Assembly: GCA_949299375.1 (NCBI GenBank)
Contig: CASGAH010000005.1
Location: 1-51,451 of the forward strand
Direction of reading: 5' to 3'
Length of the DNA stretch: 51,451 nt
From: an uncultured Eubacteriales bacterium
GTDB lineage: Bacteria; Bacillota; Clostridia; Lachnospirales; Lachnospiraceae
The notes under the pieces were generated by a model, which saw only the letters and a list, made by a program, of their open reading frames with translations, had not been told where the DNA came from and did no database searches. The position numbers and the translations under genes were made by a program. Positions 1-9,484 of the stretch are shown one piece after another. Each line of letters begins with the position of its first letter. Position 1 is the first letter of the stretch.

Positions 1-1814
1 ACCATCCACATAATGGCATCCAGTGTATTGTAGAGAAAATGTGGATTGATCTGCGCCTGAAGCGCCCGCAGTTCTGCTTTCTGAACATTGGCCTGCTCCT
101 TGCGGTTTCGTTCAATCAGAGCCTTGATATCGGTCAGCATGCGGTTATACTGTTTTTCTAGCACGGAGAATTCATTCTTGGACAACGGATGTGCAAGCGC
201 ATCCAGATTTCCGTCCGCAGCCATAAGCATGCAGTTTTTCAGGCGTTGAATAGGCCGCGTCATTCTTTTTGAAACGAAAATGTAAAGCGTGAAAGCCAGC
301 AGCAAAGCTGCTGCAATAACCATCAGCAACCATTCCAGTGTTTTGTAAAATTCGGACATCAACTCCTGCATAGGGGCATATCCAACGATATACCATCCCG
401 CCTTCGTCAGACGGCTAACCGCCACAAGATCCGGACCGATTTCTTCCATATAGGAATCCGACAGCGTTGTTCTCCCCGAGTAGCTAAAAATGCCTTCTGC
501 GATGCGTTGACTTTCATTCCCTGCGCCAAACAGGGGCATGCCGTGTGCGTCGGCAATAAAACAGGAGCCTCCTTCGCCAAGCGTTGCTCCCACAAGTACA
601 TCTTCGATCGCGTTGGTACGAAGTTCAATCGCCATATAGCCTAAAACGTTGCGAGTGGCTATTTGCAACACGGCGGTTCCAAGCAACAGGCACGGACCGG
701 TTTCTTCGCCATCAAGATAAATCAAGGTATCCGTTGCATTCACCACCGCATCAAAAATCGCCTTGGTACGCCCGTTTTCTTTAAGATAAAACAGGCCGGT
801 TCGTTCATTGTAACCATATCCGTCCGTATCGAAAAGATAAACGTTCTCAACTCCTTGGCCGATCATTCGACTATCCCGGAGATCCTGAAACGCCGCCACG
901 ACTGCGCTGGCCGTCGGCAGCTTCCCTGCACCCGGTCCGTAGAACATCAGATCCCCCATGACCGGCCCTCTCACAAGAATTCCGTTCATGACATCGCTGA
1001 CACTGTAAAGCGGATGGTCCTGTGCAATCATTGCGGGGCATACGACTGCCTCTGTCTTCTGGCCGTGCTGCCGGCACATTCCAAGCAGCTTGATGCTGCG
1101 GTTCATTGCGTTTGCGTATTCTATGTCTGTATGGCTGATGCTGCAGATTCCCTCCGTATGGATTGCCTCATAGGACACCTGTGACCCGAATGCAAGCGAG
1201 GCGAGGATGGCGATCTTTCGGCACGTGTCATACCCTTCGATGTCTGCGGAAGGGTTTCTCTCTGCATATCCGAGCTGCTGCGCCTCCCGAAGCACGTCGT
1301 CAAAATCCAGGTCGGTTCGCTCCATCCGCGTCAGCATATAGTTCGTCGTTCCATTGAGAATTCCTGTAATCTCACAAATCCGATCGGATGTCATGCACTG
1401 ATTCAGAGAGCGAATGATCGGAATGCCTCCGCCGACACTCGCCTCAAAGAGAAAGTTCACTCCATTTTCTGCCGCAATCGCCATCAGTTCCGCTCCATGC
1501 TGTGCCACCAGCTCCTTGTTGGAAGTTGCCACAGATTTTCCGGCTTCCAGACACGCCTTCACAAACGTGTAAGCGGGGCGAACCCCTCCCATCGTCTCAA
1601 CAACGACCTGAATTTCCGGGTCGTTCACAATGCTTTGATAATCTTTTACGATTTTATCTGCAAACGGGTCCCCTGGAAAATCTCTCAGGTCGAGTATCGA
1701 TTGAAGCACAATCTCCTCCCCCGCTTTCTGTCTGATGCACTCCCGATTGTTTTGCAAAACCCAGGCAACACCAGAACCGATGTTGCCATATCCCATAATA
1801 GCTGCTTTAACCAT
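1..1814 (-). CDS. Homoserine dehydrogenase fused to C-terminal part of a YesM-like sensor histidine kinase (3' end outside window)
   Basis: One reading frame stays open from the ATG at 1814 to base 1. Residues 1 to about 307 are a homoserine dehydrogenase: NAD motif GYGNIGSG at residues 8-15, NGTTN in the catalytic domain, and GAGKLPTASAVVA at about 295-307. In the family a final helix and usually a C-terminal ACT domain follow. Here the frame passes at about residue 308 into the second half of an extracellular dCache-like sensor domain (ending GWYIVGYAP), a membrane segment at about 490-511, a HAMP region from about 512, and the kinase motif QINPHFLYNTLD near 588-600. I checked the junction codon by codon and found no stop or shift. 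Hom makes homoserine for Thr/Met synthesis. The kinase part has lost its first membrane segment, so its topology is probably wrong for signalling. A genomic deletion or a chimeric assembly would both explain it. The neighbouring ACT-protein gene is the usual partner of hom. Confidence 0.85.
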   Translation of the reverse strand, partial: MVKAAIMGYGNIGSGVAWVLQNNRECIRQKAGEEIVLQSILDLRDFPGDPFADKIVKDYQSIVNDPEIQVVVETMGGVRPAYTFVKACLEAGKSVATSNKELVAQHGAELMAIAAENGVNFLFEASVGGGIPIIRSLNQCMTSDRICEITGILNGTTNYMLTRMERTDLDFDDVLREAQQLGYAERNPSADIEGYDTCRKIAILASLAFGSQVSYEAIHTEGICSISHTDIEYANAMNRSIKLLGMCRQHGQKTEAVVCPAMIAQDHPLYSVSDVMNGILVRGPVMGDLMFYGPGAGKLPTASAVVAAFQDLRDSRMIGQGVENVYLFDTDGYGYNERTGLFYLKENGRTKAIFDAVVNATDTLIYLDGEETGPCLLLGTAVLQIATRNVLGYMAIELRTNAIEDVLVGATLGEGGSCFIADAHGMPLFGAGNESQRIAEGIFSYSGRTTLSDSYMEEIGPDLVAVSRLTKAGWYIVGYAPMQELMSEFYKTLEWLLMVIAAALLLAFTLYIFVSKRMTRPIQRLKNCMLMAADGNLDALAHPLSKNEFSVLEKQYNRMLTDIKALIERNRKEQANVQKAELRALQAQINPHFLYNTLDAIMWM

Positions 1815-1930
1815 TTCGCCTCCATCTTACCCTATCTGTTCAAATTTTATTTCTGTCGGCCGCCTTAGAACCATTTGTCCGGGGCTTCCGCACATTTCTG
1901 GCAAATGTGTTCCGATCCGTTCCCAATCTC

Positions 1931-2392
1931 TCACCCGCTCTGTCGGATCGATTCCTCCCTTGACAGAATCTTCATATACTGGATTCCCTCCAGCGCTTCG
2001 ACACCGCCGATCATCTCCGCCACGCTTTCCGTATCGTCGGACACTTCAATGCTCAATGTGAGCATCGCCGTCCCATTTACCGGAATGCTCTGATGAATCG
2101 TCAAAATATTGGCACGGCACTGTGCAATCTTTTGCAGCACTCTGGATAACACGCCGCTCTCATCCGTCATCTGCAGCAGAAATGTAATGGTCTTGCCCCG
2201 GACGTTCTCGTAAAACGGGTGGATATCATCTTTATACTTGTAATAAGAGCTTCTGCTGATCCCTACACGCTCGACGGCATCGTTGATGGTCAGGACCTGC
2301 TCTGATTCCAGCAGCTTTCTGGCCTCTATCACTTTCAGAAGGACCTCTGGCACTGCTTTTTCTTTTATCAAATAGTATGTGTTTCGATCCAC
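1931..2392 (-). CDS. ACT domain-containing protein (UPF0735/PheB-like)
   Basis: A 153-residue protein with a short N-terminal helix-turn-helix-like segment (INDAVERVGISRSSYYKYKD) and a C-terminal ACT domain. This is the architecture of PheB/UPF0735 proteins, which lie beside hom in many Firmicutes and are thought to sense amino acids. I chose the GTG at 2392 because GGAGAG stands just before it and the product then has the family's usual length; an ATG at 2506 would add 38 residues without family resemblance. The gene lies 116 bp upstream of the hom part of the fusion, on the same strand, so both are probably co-transcribed. Since the hom portion has lost its own ACT domain, this may be the only ACT module left for the pathway here (inference). 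Confidence 0.85.
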   Translation of the reverse strand: MDRNTYYLIKEKAVPEVLLKVIEARKLLESEQVLTINDAVERVGISRSSYYKYKDDIHPFYENVRGKTITFLLQMTDESGVLSRVLQKIAQCRANILTIHQSIPVNGTAMLTLSIEVSDDTESVAEMIGGVEALEGIQYMKILSREESIRQSG

Positions 2393-2558
2393 TTTCTCTC
2401 CATCCTTTCTTCCGGGTAATCGGATCGGGAAAGATTCCTCTCCCGATCCGCCCGCGATGCTTTGCTCATCTTGCGGCATAAGCCGTTTGATGGCCGTATC
2501 GCGCAAAAAGGTAAGCGCAAACCAATGTTGTGGACTCTGGCCTGCACTTACCCTTTTG

Positions 2559-3687
2559 TTATTCTTCTTCTTTCCAGGCGCCGCCGGTATTGTGCCATTT
2601 CAAGTAGGCGTTCATATACAGATCTATGCCGCCGTCCAATACAGCGCTTGCGTTGCTGCTTTCCGCACCAGTTCTATGATCTTTTATCATCGTGTAAGGC
2701 TGCAGCACATAGGAACGGATCTGGTTTCCCCACGCAATGTCTTTTACTTCTCCCCGAATGTCGGATACTTTTTCTGCATTGGCCTGTTTTTTCAAAAGGA
2801 ACAGCTTGGCCTTTAACATTTGCATTGCTTTGTCTTTGTTCTGAAACTGGGAACGTTCATTCTGGCACTGCACGACAATGCCCGTCGGAATGTGTGTGAT
2901 GCGGACCGCGGAGGATGTTTTGTTGATGTGCTGTCCTCCTGCGCCGCTGGACCGATACGTGTCAATGCGCAGATCTTCCGGATTGATGTCAATGTCCAAG
3001 TCTTCCTCGATCTCCGGCATAACATCACAGGAGACAAACGATGTCTGTCGTTTTCCGGCCGCATTAAACGGTGAAATCCGCACAAGACGATGGACGCCAT
3101 GCTCCGACTTGAGATATCCATAGGCATTTTCTCCATTCACCTGAATGGTCACGGATTTGATGCCCGCCTCATCGCCTTCCAGATAGTCAAGGATTTCGTA
3201 CGTATATCCCTTGCGCTCCGCCCATCTCGTATACATCCGGTAGAGCATTCCCGCCCAGTCGCAGGATTCTGTTCCGCCCGCCCCGGCATTGAGACGAAGA
3301 ATCGCATTGTTGTGATCGTACGGCTCCGACAGGAGCGTCTGGATGGTCATCTGCTCCAGCATTTCTGAGAAATGCTGCATCGATTCCTGGATCTCCGGAA
3401 TCACTTCCGGATCGTTCTCCTCATATCCCATTTCCAGGAGAATCTGAATCTCCTCATACTCCTGCTCCATCGATTCATAGTTTTTGACTACATCCTGCAG
3501 GTTTTTTAGTTCCTTCATGATCTTCTGGGAGCGATCCGGATCGTCCCAGAATGTCGCTTCCTCCATATAACGGCTCAGCTCTTCGATTCGCTCACGTTTT
3601 GCCGCTAAGTTAAAGTGAATCCCTCAATTCGTATAATGGTCTTTCATAAGCAGAGAGTGTATATTTAAACTGATCCAACTCTACCAT
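2559..3687 (-). CDS. prfB: Peptide chain release factor 2, with +1 programmed frameshift
   Basis: RF2 is encoded in two frames. The zero frame starts with ATG at 3687 (AAGG ribosome site upstream) and runs 25 codons to a stop at 3612-3610. A +1 shift at CTT-TAA-C gives ...RDSLNLAAKRERIEE... and enters the main frame, which ends at 2559, for about 375 residues. The main frame has the RF2-type anticodon loop SPF (VRISPFNAAGKR) and the catalytic GGQ loop (GAGGQHINKT, near residue 250). An AGGG element lies just before the shift site, as in the E. coli autoregulatory signal. The in-frame stop is TAA instead of the usual TGA. The gene lies 33 bp behind secA, the common secA-prfB arrangement. Confidence 0.93.
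3606..3625 (-). promoter_or_regulatory. RF2 programmed +1 frameshift site with UAA stop
   Basis: On the minus strand the sequence reads GAGGGATTCACTTTAACTTA: a Shine-Dalgarno-like AGGG, five bases, then CTT TAA C. Moving +1 at CTT continues into the RF2 frame without interruption, and the residues on both sides fit the family. The canonical site is CTT TGA C, where RF2 itself competes with the shift. UAA can also be read by RF1. Confidence 0.85.
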
Positions 3688-3720
3688 AACCACACCTTCT
3701 TTCTTTGTTCTGTTTTTGTC

Positions 3721-6288
3721 TCATTGTTTCCTTCCGCAGCAATTCTTATACTTTTTGCCGGAACCGCACGGGCAGAGATCGTTTGGATAGATCTTCTTCT
3801 CGGAACGGCGCTTCGGCGCTCTGGCGACAGAGTCATCCTTGTTCGTTCCGGTAATCTTTGCCACCTGTTCTCTCTCTGGCGCAAGTACAAGTCTCGTGTG
3901 ATAGAGAATCCGAACGGTGTCTTCCTGGATGGAGGCGGTCATGTCGTCAAACATATCATATCCTGCCATCTTATACTCCACAAGCGGATCTCTCTGGCCA
4001 TATGCCTGCAGGCCAATTCCCTGGCGAAGCTGGTCCATGTCGTCAATGTGCTGCATCCACTTGGAATCAATGCATTTTAAAAGCGTATTGCGCTCGTGTT
4101 CCCGGAGCATTTCGATCTCCGGAAATTCTGCTTCTTTCCCCTCGTAAAGCTTGACTGCCTTTTCTTTCAGTTCCTGCTTGAGCTGGTTTTTCGTATACGT
4201 GCGCCCTTCTTCCAGCTCTACGCTTGGAAGCGGAATGATCGGCGTGAGAAGACCGCTCAGTTCGGCCATATCCCAGTGGCTCTGATCGTGTTCGTCGGAG
4301 ATGCAGTGGTCTACCGCGCCCTCCACAATGTCCTGGATGAACTTCATAATAACATCCCGCATGTTCTCTCCATCCAGCACTCTCATTCGCTCTTTATAGA
4401 TGATCTCGCGCTGCTCGTTCATGACTTCGTCATACTTCAGGAGGTTTTCACGAATGCCGTAGTGGTTGCTCTCCACCTTTTTCTGCGCCCGCTCAATGAC
4501 AGAAGACAGCGCCTTGTGTGTGATCTCCATCCCGTCCTCCACGCCCAGACGCTGGAACGTATTCATCAGACGTTCTGATCCGAAGAGGCGCATCAGATCA
4601 TCTTCCAGGGACAAATAAAAGCGGGACTCTCCCGGATCTCCCTGGCGTCCGGAACGCCCCCGAAGCTGATTGTCAATTCGTCTGGACTCATGGCGCTCTG
4701 TGCCGATGATCTTTAATCCGCCGGCGGCTCTCGCCTCCTCGTCCAGTTTAATGTCGGTGCCTCGTCCTGCCATATTGGTGGCAATGGTGACAGCCCCGTG
4801 AAGTCCGGCATCCGCTACGATCGCCGCCTCCATCTCATGAAACTTCGCATTCAATACATTGTGCCGGATTCCTCTCTTTTTCAGAAGTCCGCTGACTTCC
4901 TCCGACGCTTCAATGGTAATCGTTCCGACCAAAACCGGCTGTCCCTTTTTGTGGGATTCCTCCACCGCATCCACAACCGCGTTTAGTTTCTCCCGGCGCG
5001 TCTTATACACCGCATCTTCGTGGTCGATTCTCCGAACCGGGCGGTTGGTCGGAATCTCAATAACATCCATTCCGTAGATGTTGCGAAACTCCTTTTCTTC
5101 TGTGAGCGCGGTACCAGTCATACCGGCTTTTTTCTCAAACTTGTTGAAGAAATTCTGGAATGTAATCGTTGCCAGCGTCCGGCTCTCCCGTTTGACGTCA
5201 ACGCCTTCCTTTGCCTCTATGGCCTGATGAAGCCCGTCGGAATACCGCCTGCCCGGCATAATACGGCCTGTGAATTCATCTACAATCAGCACCTGATTGT
5301 CTTTTACAACATAGTCTTTGTCCCGGAACATCATATAGTTGGCTCTGAGCGCCAATATGATGTTGTGCTGAATTTCCAGATTCTCCGGGTCTGCCAGGTT
5401 TTCGATGTGGAATGCCTGCTCCACGGCGCGGACACCCTGTTCGGTGAGATGAACGTTCTTTTCTTTCTCATTGACAATGAAATCGCCCGTCTCTTCGATT
5501 TCTTCTCCCATGATCGCGTTCATCTTGGAAAATTCTCCGGAGGACTCTCCCTTTTCCAGCTGCTTTGCAATGATATCACATCTTTGATAGAGCGCAGTCG
5601 ATTTGCCGCTCTGGCCGGAAATGATCAGGGGCGTTCTCGCCTCATCGATCAGAACCGAGTCCACCTCGTCGATGATTGCATAGTGAAGTTTGCGAAGGAC
5701 CATCTGCTCCTTGTAGATCACCATGTTGTCGCGCAGATAGTCAAATCCCAGTTCGTTGTTGGTCACGTACGTAATGTCACAGCGATACGCTTCTCTTCTC
5801 TCATCGTTGGACATCGAGTTCAGCACAACGCCCACGCTCAGTCCGAGGAATTGATGGATTGCCCCCATCCACTCCGCATCTCGCTTTGCCAGATAGTCGT
5901 TTACCGTAACAATGTGAACACCCTCTCCTGTCAGCGCATTCAGATAAGCCGGGAGTGTCGCCACAAGCGTCTTTCCTTCTCCTGTCCGCATCTCTGCGAT
6001 TCGACCCTGGTGAAGAACAATTCCTCCCATCAGCTGAACGTCATAGTGTTCCATATTCAGCACCCGCCGTCCGGCTTCCCGAACAACTGCAAAAGCTTCT
6101 GGCAGCAATTCGTCCAGCGTCTCCCCTTTTTGGTAGCGCTCCCGGAATTCCGCCGTCTTGGCACGCAGCTCCTCATCCCTCATAGCCATCATTGCATCTC
6201 TGAGAGAATTGATCTTGTCCACAGTTGGCCGAATCATTTTCAATTCTCTTTCGCTGTGAGTTCCAAAGATTTTTTCAATCAAGTTCAT
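3721..6288 (-). CDS. secA: Preprotein translocase motor subunit SecA
   Basis: An 855-residue SecA, the ATPase that drives Sec-dependent export. Visible are the Walker A region [11 protein letters not shown] (about residue 100), the DEAD-like [16 protein letters not shown] (about 205), the helicase-like second ATPase domain ([25 protein letters not shown]) and the C-terminal zinc/SecB-binding tail [13 protein letters not shown]. The length is normal. The start MNLIEKIFG agrees with the family. A promoter lies at 6398-6426, and prfB follows 33 bp downstream on the same strand. The gene is complete with no irregularity. Confidence 0.98.
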   Translation of the reverse strand: MNLIEKIFGTHSERELKMIRPTVDKINSLRDAMMAMRDEELRAKTAEFRERYQKGETLDELLPEAFAVVREAGRRVLNMEHYDVQLMGGIVLHQGRIAEMRTGEGKTLVATLPAYLNALTGEGVHIVTVNDYLAKRDAEWMGAIHQFLGLSVGVVLNSMSNDERREAYRCDITYVTNNELGFDYLRDNMVIYKEQMVLRKLHYAIIDEVDSVLIDEARTPLIISGQSGKSTALYQRCDIIAKQLEKGESSGEFSKMNAIMGEEIEETGDFIVNEKEKNVHLTEQGVRAVEQAFHIENLADPENLEIQHNIILALRANYMMFRDKDYVVKDNQVLIVDEFTGRIMPGRRYSDGLHQAIEAKEGVDVKRESRTLATITFQNFFNKFEKKAGMTGTALTEEKEFRNIYGMDVIEIPTNRPVRRIDHEDAVYKTRREKLNAVVDAVEESHKKGQPVLVGTITIEASEEVSGLLKKRGIRHNVLNAKFHEMEAAIVADAGLHGAVTIATNMAGRGTDIKLDEEARAAGGLKIIGTERHESRRIDNQLRGRSGRQGDPGESRFYLSLEDDLMRLFGSERLMNTFQRLGVEDGMEITHKALSSVIERAQKKVESNHYGIRENLLKYDEVMNEQREIIYKERMRVLDGENMRDVIMKFIQDIVEGAVDHCISDEHDQSHWDMAELSGLLTPIIPLPSVELEEGRTYTKNQLKQELKEKAVKLYEGKEAEFPEIEMLREHERNTLLKCIDSKWMQHIDDMDQLRQGIGLQAYGQRDPLVEYKMAGYDMFDDMTASIQEDTVRILYHTRLVLAPEREQVAKITGTNKDDSVARAPKRRSEKKIYPNDLCPCGSGKKYKNCCGRKQ

Positions 6289-6397
6289 AACACATTACCC
6301 CATACAAGTTTGTAGATACAGCGCAGAAACAAATTGATCTCTCCATTCTGTCTGCAGAAATTGTTGGGCTCCCATTTTACCCTACCATAACTTCTAC

Positions 6398-6426
6398 ATT
6401 GTAGCACTGTTTTTCATTTTATTCAA
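6398..6426 (-). promoter_or_regulatory. Promoter of secA-prfB
   Basis: On the minus strand TTGAAT (6426-6421) and TACAAT (6403-6398) are separated by exactly 17 bases. Transcription would start near 6391, about 100 bases before the secA start codon. Confidence 0.6.
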
Positions 6427-6615
6427 CCTTTTCTCCATAGGTTTTTTGCAGATATTACAAATCCTGCCGCAGCGGCCGTCCCCCCTTCATTCGAATTCTT
6501 CTGCAAAAAAACAGATAATTTTCGTTCCTCCGTGCCCGCACCCAATTTATCCATTTTGCACAACGGTTTTCTCTGTTTCCGTTTTTTCCCCCATTATTTT
6601 CTCCGATCCCCTTAC

Positions 6616-6698
6616 TTATCCACATTTTCTTCTTCGTTTTATACACCGGACTTTGCCCGGTTTTCCGGTTATACACCAACTTATCCACTTTATCCACA
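6616..6698 (+). promoter_or_regulatory. Cluster of five DnaA-box-like 9-mers
   Basis: Five same-strand 9-mers match the DnaA box: TTATCCACA 6616-6624, TTATACACC 6639-6647, TTATACACC 6669-6677, TTATCCACT 6681-6689 and TTATCCACA 6690-6698. The first and last are the perfect consensus, and the last two abut. A weaker TTATCCATT is at 6547-6555. The neighbours are secA and hpf, not dnaA/dnaN or rpmH, so this is not the expected oriC context. It may bind DnaA for regulation, titration or a secondary role. Confidence 0.6.
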
Positions 6699-6938
6699 TT
6701 TTTTCGTCTGTGAATCCCCCACTTTGCGTCCCTCTCACCCGAATGTCTGTTTTGTCGATATCGCACAAATTTTCACTCTGCGCTCCTTTTTTATCCTTCT
6801 GTCAATAAGAGAATTCGTCTTTCTTTCTCGCCCCTTTCCGATTTTTTTGCAATAATTTTTAAGAACATTTTCTTCCTCTCTTATATTTTCTCTTTTTGTA
6901 AATTTTTCATGAAATTGTAGTGTCGTTTCAATAAGTTG

Positions 6939-6967
6939 TTGCTTTTTTTTTCAATGTATGGTACACT
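6939..6967 (+). promoter_or_regulatory. Promoter of hpf
   Basis: TTGCTT at 6939-6944 and TACACT at 6962-6967 with a 17-base, T-rich spacer. Transcription would start near 6974. Confidence 0.5.
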
Positions 6968-7021
6968 GTTGCTATGATGTCGCAGCCAAAACATTTGGCA
7001 AAGTCGCCGCGAAAATCAAAC

Positions 7022-7068
7022 AATGTCTTTTTTGGATCGTCCCGGGACATTCCAAAAAGGACATTTGA
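7022..7068 (+). promoter_or_regulatory. Hairpin in hpf 5' leader
   Basis: The leader can form a long stem: ATGTCTTTTTTGGA pairs with TCCAAAAAGGACAT (one G-U), with an inner pairing GTCCCGGGAC. It ends a few bases before the AAGGAGG ribosome site at about 7073-7079, so it could affect mRNA stability or translation. No T-run follows, so it is not a terminator. Confidence 0.45.
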
Positions 7069-7086
7069 AGATAAGGAGGACACGAT

Positions 7087-7617
7087 ATGAATTTTATTAT
7101 TACTGGCAGAAACATTGAAGTCACCGATGGCTTACGTTCCGCAGTGGAGGAAAAGATCGGGAAGCTGGAGAAGTATTTCACCCCGGATGTCGATGTCTAT
7201 GTCACGCTCAGTGTACAAAAGGACCGTCAAAAAATCGAAGTCACGATTCCGGTAAAGGGCAGCATCATCCGTTCGGAGCAGACAAGCAGCGATATGTACG
7301 TATCCATTGACCTAGTAGAGGAAATTATTGAGCGCCAGCTGAAAAAATATAAGACCAAGCTGACCGCGCAGAAGCAGAGCGCCCCCTCCTTCAGCAGAGC
7401 ATTTCTGGAAGAAGAGTACGAAGATACCGACAAGATTAGAATCGTCCGCACAAAGCGCTTCGGCATCAAGCCGATGGATCCCGAGGAAGCCTGTGTTCAG
7501 ATGGAATTGCTCGGACATTCCTTCTACGTATTTTCCAACAGCGAGACAGACGAGGTAAACGTTGTCTACAAGAGAAAAGATGGCACATACGGATTGATTG
7601 AGCCGGATTTTGAATAA
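7087..7617 (+). CDS. hpf: Long-form ribosome hibernation promoting factor
   Basis: A 176-residue protein. Its N-terminal S30AE/YfiA domain (about 1-100, beginning MNFIITGRNIEVTDGLR) binds the decoding region of the 30S subunit. A linker leads to the C-terminal dimerisation domain (about 118-176, KRFGIKPMDPEEACVQMELL...FVF). This is the long HPF that pairs 70S ribosomes into 100S dimers in Firmicutes at stationary phase. AAGGAGG lies 7 bases before the ATG. It is the only plus-strand gene in the first 11 kb and is closed by a strong hairpin terminator at 7660-7713. Confidence 0.96.
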   Translation: MNFIITGRNIEVTDGLRSAVEEKIGKLEKYFTPDVDVYVTLSVQKDRQKIEVTIPVKGSIIRSEQTSSDMYVSIDLVEEIIERQLKKYKTKLTAQKQSAPSFSRAFLEEEYEDTDKIRIVRTKRFGIKPMDPEEACVQMELLGHSFYVFSNSETDEVNVVYKRKDGTYGLIEPDFE

Positions 7618-7659
7618 ACCAATTCATTGTGAACATCCGCAACATCTGGCAACATCTGC

Positions 7660-7717
7660 AACAGGAAGGAACCCCAAACGTCCTCTCAAGGACATTTGGG
7701 GTTCCTTCCTGTTTTAT
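7660..7717. terminator. Strong, probably bidirectional terminator between hpf and the NlpC/P60 gene
   Basis: Perfect 19-bp arms (7660-7678 and 7695-7713, AACAGGAAGGAACCCCAAA and complement) enclose an inner GTCCT/AGGAC stem, followed by TTTATTTC. It lies between two convergent genes and can serve both. Confidence 0.85.
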
Positions 7718-7729
7718 TTCACCTATTTT

Positions 7730-9397
7730 TTATCCTAAAATAGAAACTGCACAAGCTGGCTGCTTGTAGTACATATTGTCTACTCCAATTCCAGCAGATG
7801 GATTTTTGGCATGTACAATCTTTCCATTTCCAACGTAGATGGCAACGTGTCCGATTTTGCTGCCGTTATAGTAGAAGACAAGGTCTCCCGGCTGCACTTC
7901 ACTCAGTGCAATTCTTCTTCCCATCGTAGACTGTGCTGCAGCCGTACGCTTTAATGTAATTCCAGCGATGTTGCGGTACAGGCAAAGGGTAAATCCGGAG
8001 CAGTCTACCGCACCGCCAACGGTTAAATTCGTTCCGCCCAGTACATAGTTGCATCTGCCCGGCCATTTGAGCGCCTCTGCTGCCAATGCCTGACGAACCG
8101 CAGCGACATTTCCAACAGACGGTGTGGACGGCGTCGATGGTGTGGAAGGTGTCGATGGTGCGCTTGGCTTTGGCGTCGTGGTTGTGCTGGAGGAAGATCC
8201 TGATGCGGAGGAGGAGCTGGAGTTTGCTGCCGCTGCGGCTGCGGCTGCAGCGGCGGCGGCTGCCTCAGCGGCTCTCTTTTCTTCTACCTCTGCAACCTTG
8301 TCCTTTGCACTCTGAAGATATGTCTCTCCCTTTGCAGCTTCCTTCTGGCCAAGGGTGATGACTTCTTCTGCCTCGTAGTTTTCTCCAATTGCAACAATGC
8401 TCTCTGCAAGCGTGATATATTCCTGCGCGGATTTTACTGCTTTCGTGTAAGCTCCGCTCTCCATGTTGTCCTGATATGCTGCATAGACAGTTTCCAGATT
8501 TGCCTGAACGCTCTCTGCTTCCGCCTGTGCCTTCTTCAGATTCCGAGCAGCCTCTTCCTCCCGAATCTTCTGTGCATACTCTTCCTTCGTCAATGCCCAT
8601 TCGAAAATATACTGAACGTTCAGATATTCCTCTGCGACATATCCCTCTTCTTCGTTCTCTGTAAGAACTTTTACAAATCCTTCTTCTGCTTCTCCCTCGA
8701 TCAGGCAGGTGTCCCCTTCCTGCATGTTCACAATGACAGCTCCCTGAAGGCTCGGCTCTTCTCTCAGACGAAGCGCTGCTGTATCAACCGTTCCCTGCTT
8801 CTGGAAGATCTCCTCAGCAAGTGTTCTTGCCTCTTTTCCAACGATTACATAATCGCTGTGAATATATCCTTCTGTGTTTCCGGATGTCACCTGATACCAG
8901 AGTCCGTCTTCGCCCTCCAGCACATCCTCCACAACAACGGCATTGTTGTGATATGCCTTTCCGACGATGTTTTCCTCATTCTCTGTCGTTGCAGAAGAGC
9001 GGATGTTTACCTTTCCATCGCACTGCACAATTCCCAGATGATTCAGCATATTTTTGTAAGAAGCATCGCTGTCTTCTTTCAGCTCAAAATCGCGGTTCTT
9101 TGCGATCCGAACGGTCTGACCGTCCTGATAAATTGTTGCGCTCTCTGCGCTCTCCTTCATAACAGTCAAATCTTTTGAGAGAGAATATGTATTTTGTACC
9201 CCTGTTTTCTCTTCCAGGTAGTTTGTCATCCCTTCCACCGAAAACTCTTCCATTGGGTACGTTTCTAAAATCGTTGCGGTCTCATTGCGCACACTGTCGT
9301 TTCCCAGTCCAGCGGCTTTTGCTTCCTGTGCATTTCCTGCAATCGCCAGCACTGTCGTAAGATAAAGCGCCGATGCTGTAATGAGTTTCCATTTCAT
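7730..9397 (-). CDS. Secreted SH3-domain NlpC/P60 cell-wall hydrolase
   Basis: A 555-residue exported protein. It has a signal peptide (about 1-29, ending AQEAKA), two bacterial SH3-like repeats (about 120-185, VNIRSSATTENEENIVG; about 205-265, ALRLREEPS), a helical/coiled-coil segment (about 270-390), a linker with an Ala run, Ser/Thr runs and tandem PSTPST repeats, and a C-terminal NlpC/P60 domain (about 440-555). The catalytic Cys is in GGAVDCSGFTL and the His in IGHVAIYVG, with a further His in VHAKNPS. The family cuts peptidoglycan stem peptides (gamma-D-Glu-diamino acid endopeptidases). The gene stands alone behind a good promoter and a WalR-type box. The repeat linker could vary in length between strains. 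Confidence 0.93.
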   Translation of the reverse strand: MKWKLITASALYLTTVLAIAGNAQEAKAAGLGNDSVRNETATILETYPMEEFSVEGMTNYLEEKTGVQNTYSLSKDLTVMKESAESATIYQDGQTVRIAKNRDFELKEDSDASYKNMLNHLGIVQCDGKVNIRSSATTENEENIVGKAYHNNAVVVEDVLEGEDGLWYQVTSGNTEGYIHSDYVIVGKEARTLAEEIFQKQGTVDTAALRLREEPSLQGAVIVNMQEGDTCLIEGEAEEGFVKVLTENEEEGYVAEEYLNVQYIFEWALTKEEYAQKIREEEAARNLKKAQAEAESVQANLETVYAAYQDNMESGAYTKAVKSAQEYITLAESIVAIGENYEAEEVITLGQKEAAKGETYLQSAKDKVAEVEEKRAAEAAAAAAAAAAAAANSSSSSASGSSSSTTTTPKPSAPSTPSTPSTPSTPSVGNVAAVRQALAAEALKWPGRCNYVLGGTNLTVGGAVDCSGFTLCLYRNIAGITLKRTAAAQSTMGRRIALSEVQPGDLVFYYNGSKIGHVAIYVGNGKIVHAKNPSAGIGVDNMYYKQPACAVSILG

Positions 9398-9484
9398 ACG
9401 CGTTCCTCCTGATTTCTTCTCGTCCTTGTTCTCATCGATCTATGTCTTGTTTCCCTAATTTCATTCCACGGGTGTGAATCATTT

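Larger units (their letters stand above)
6289..7086. other. Gene-free, pyrimidine/AT-rich gap between divergent secA and hpf
   Basis: About 800 bp without a credible gene. Short open frames on either strand have low-complexity, codon-atypical translations. The gap contains the secA promoter, a DnaA-box cluster at 6616-6698, a T-rich stretch around 6800-6960, and the hpf promoter with a hairpin leader. comF, often found next to hpf in Firmicutes, is absent. Confidence 0.75.

Noticed and set aside
5020-6315. Plus-strand open frame of 431 codons
   Set aside because: Lies wholly antisense to secA, which is unmistakable; the translation resembles no family and has no ribosome site.
6455-6766. Minus-strand open frame of 103 codons in the secA-hpf gap, considered as comF or a small gene
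   Set aside because: Lys/Arg/Asn-rich translation without motifs; it covers the DnaA boxes and has no ribosome site.
6600-6960. Chromosomal oriC
   Set aside because: Box density fits, but the usual neighbours dnaA, dnaN, rpmH or mnmG are missing; kept only as a DnaA-box cluster.
8124-8315. Ala-rich plus-strand frame
   Set aside because: Mirror of the low-complexity linker of the NlpC/P60 protein.
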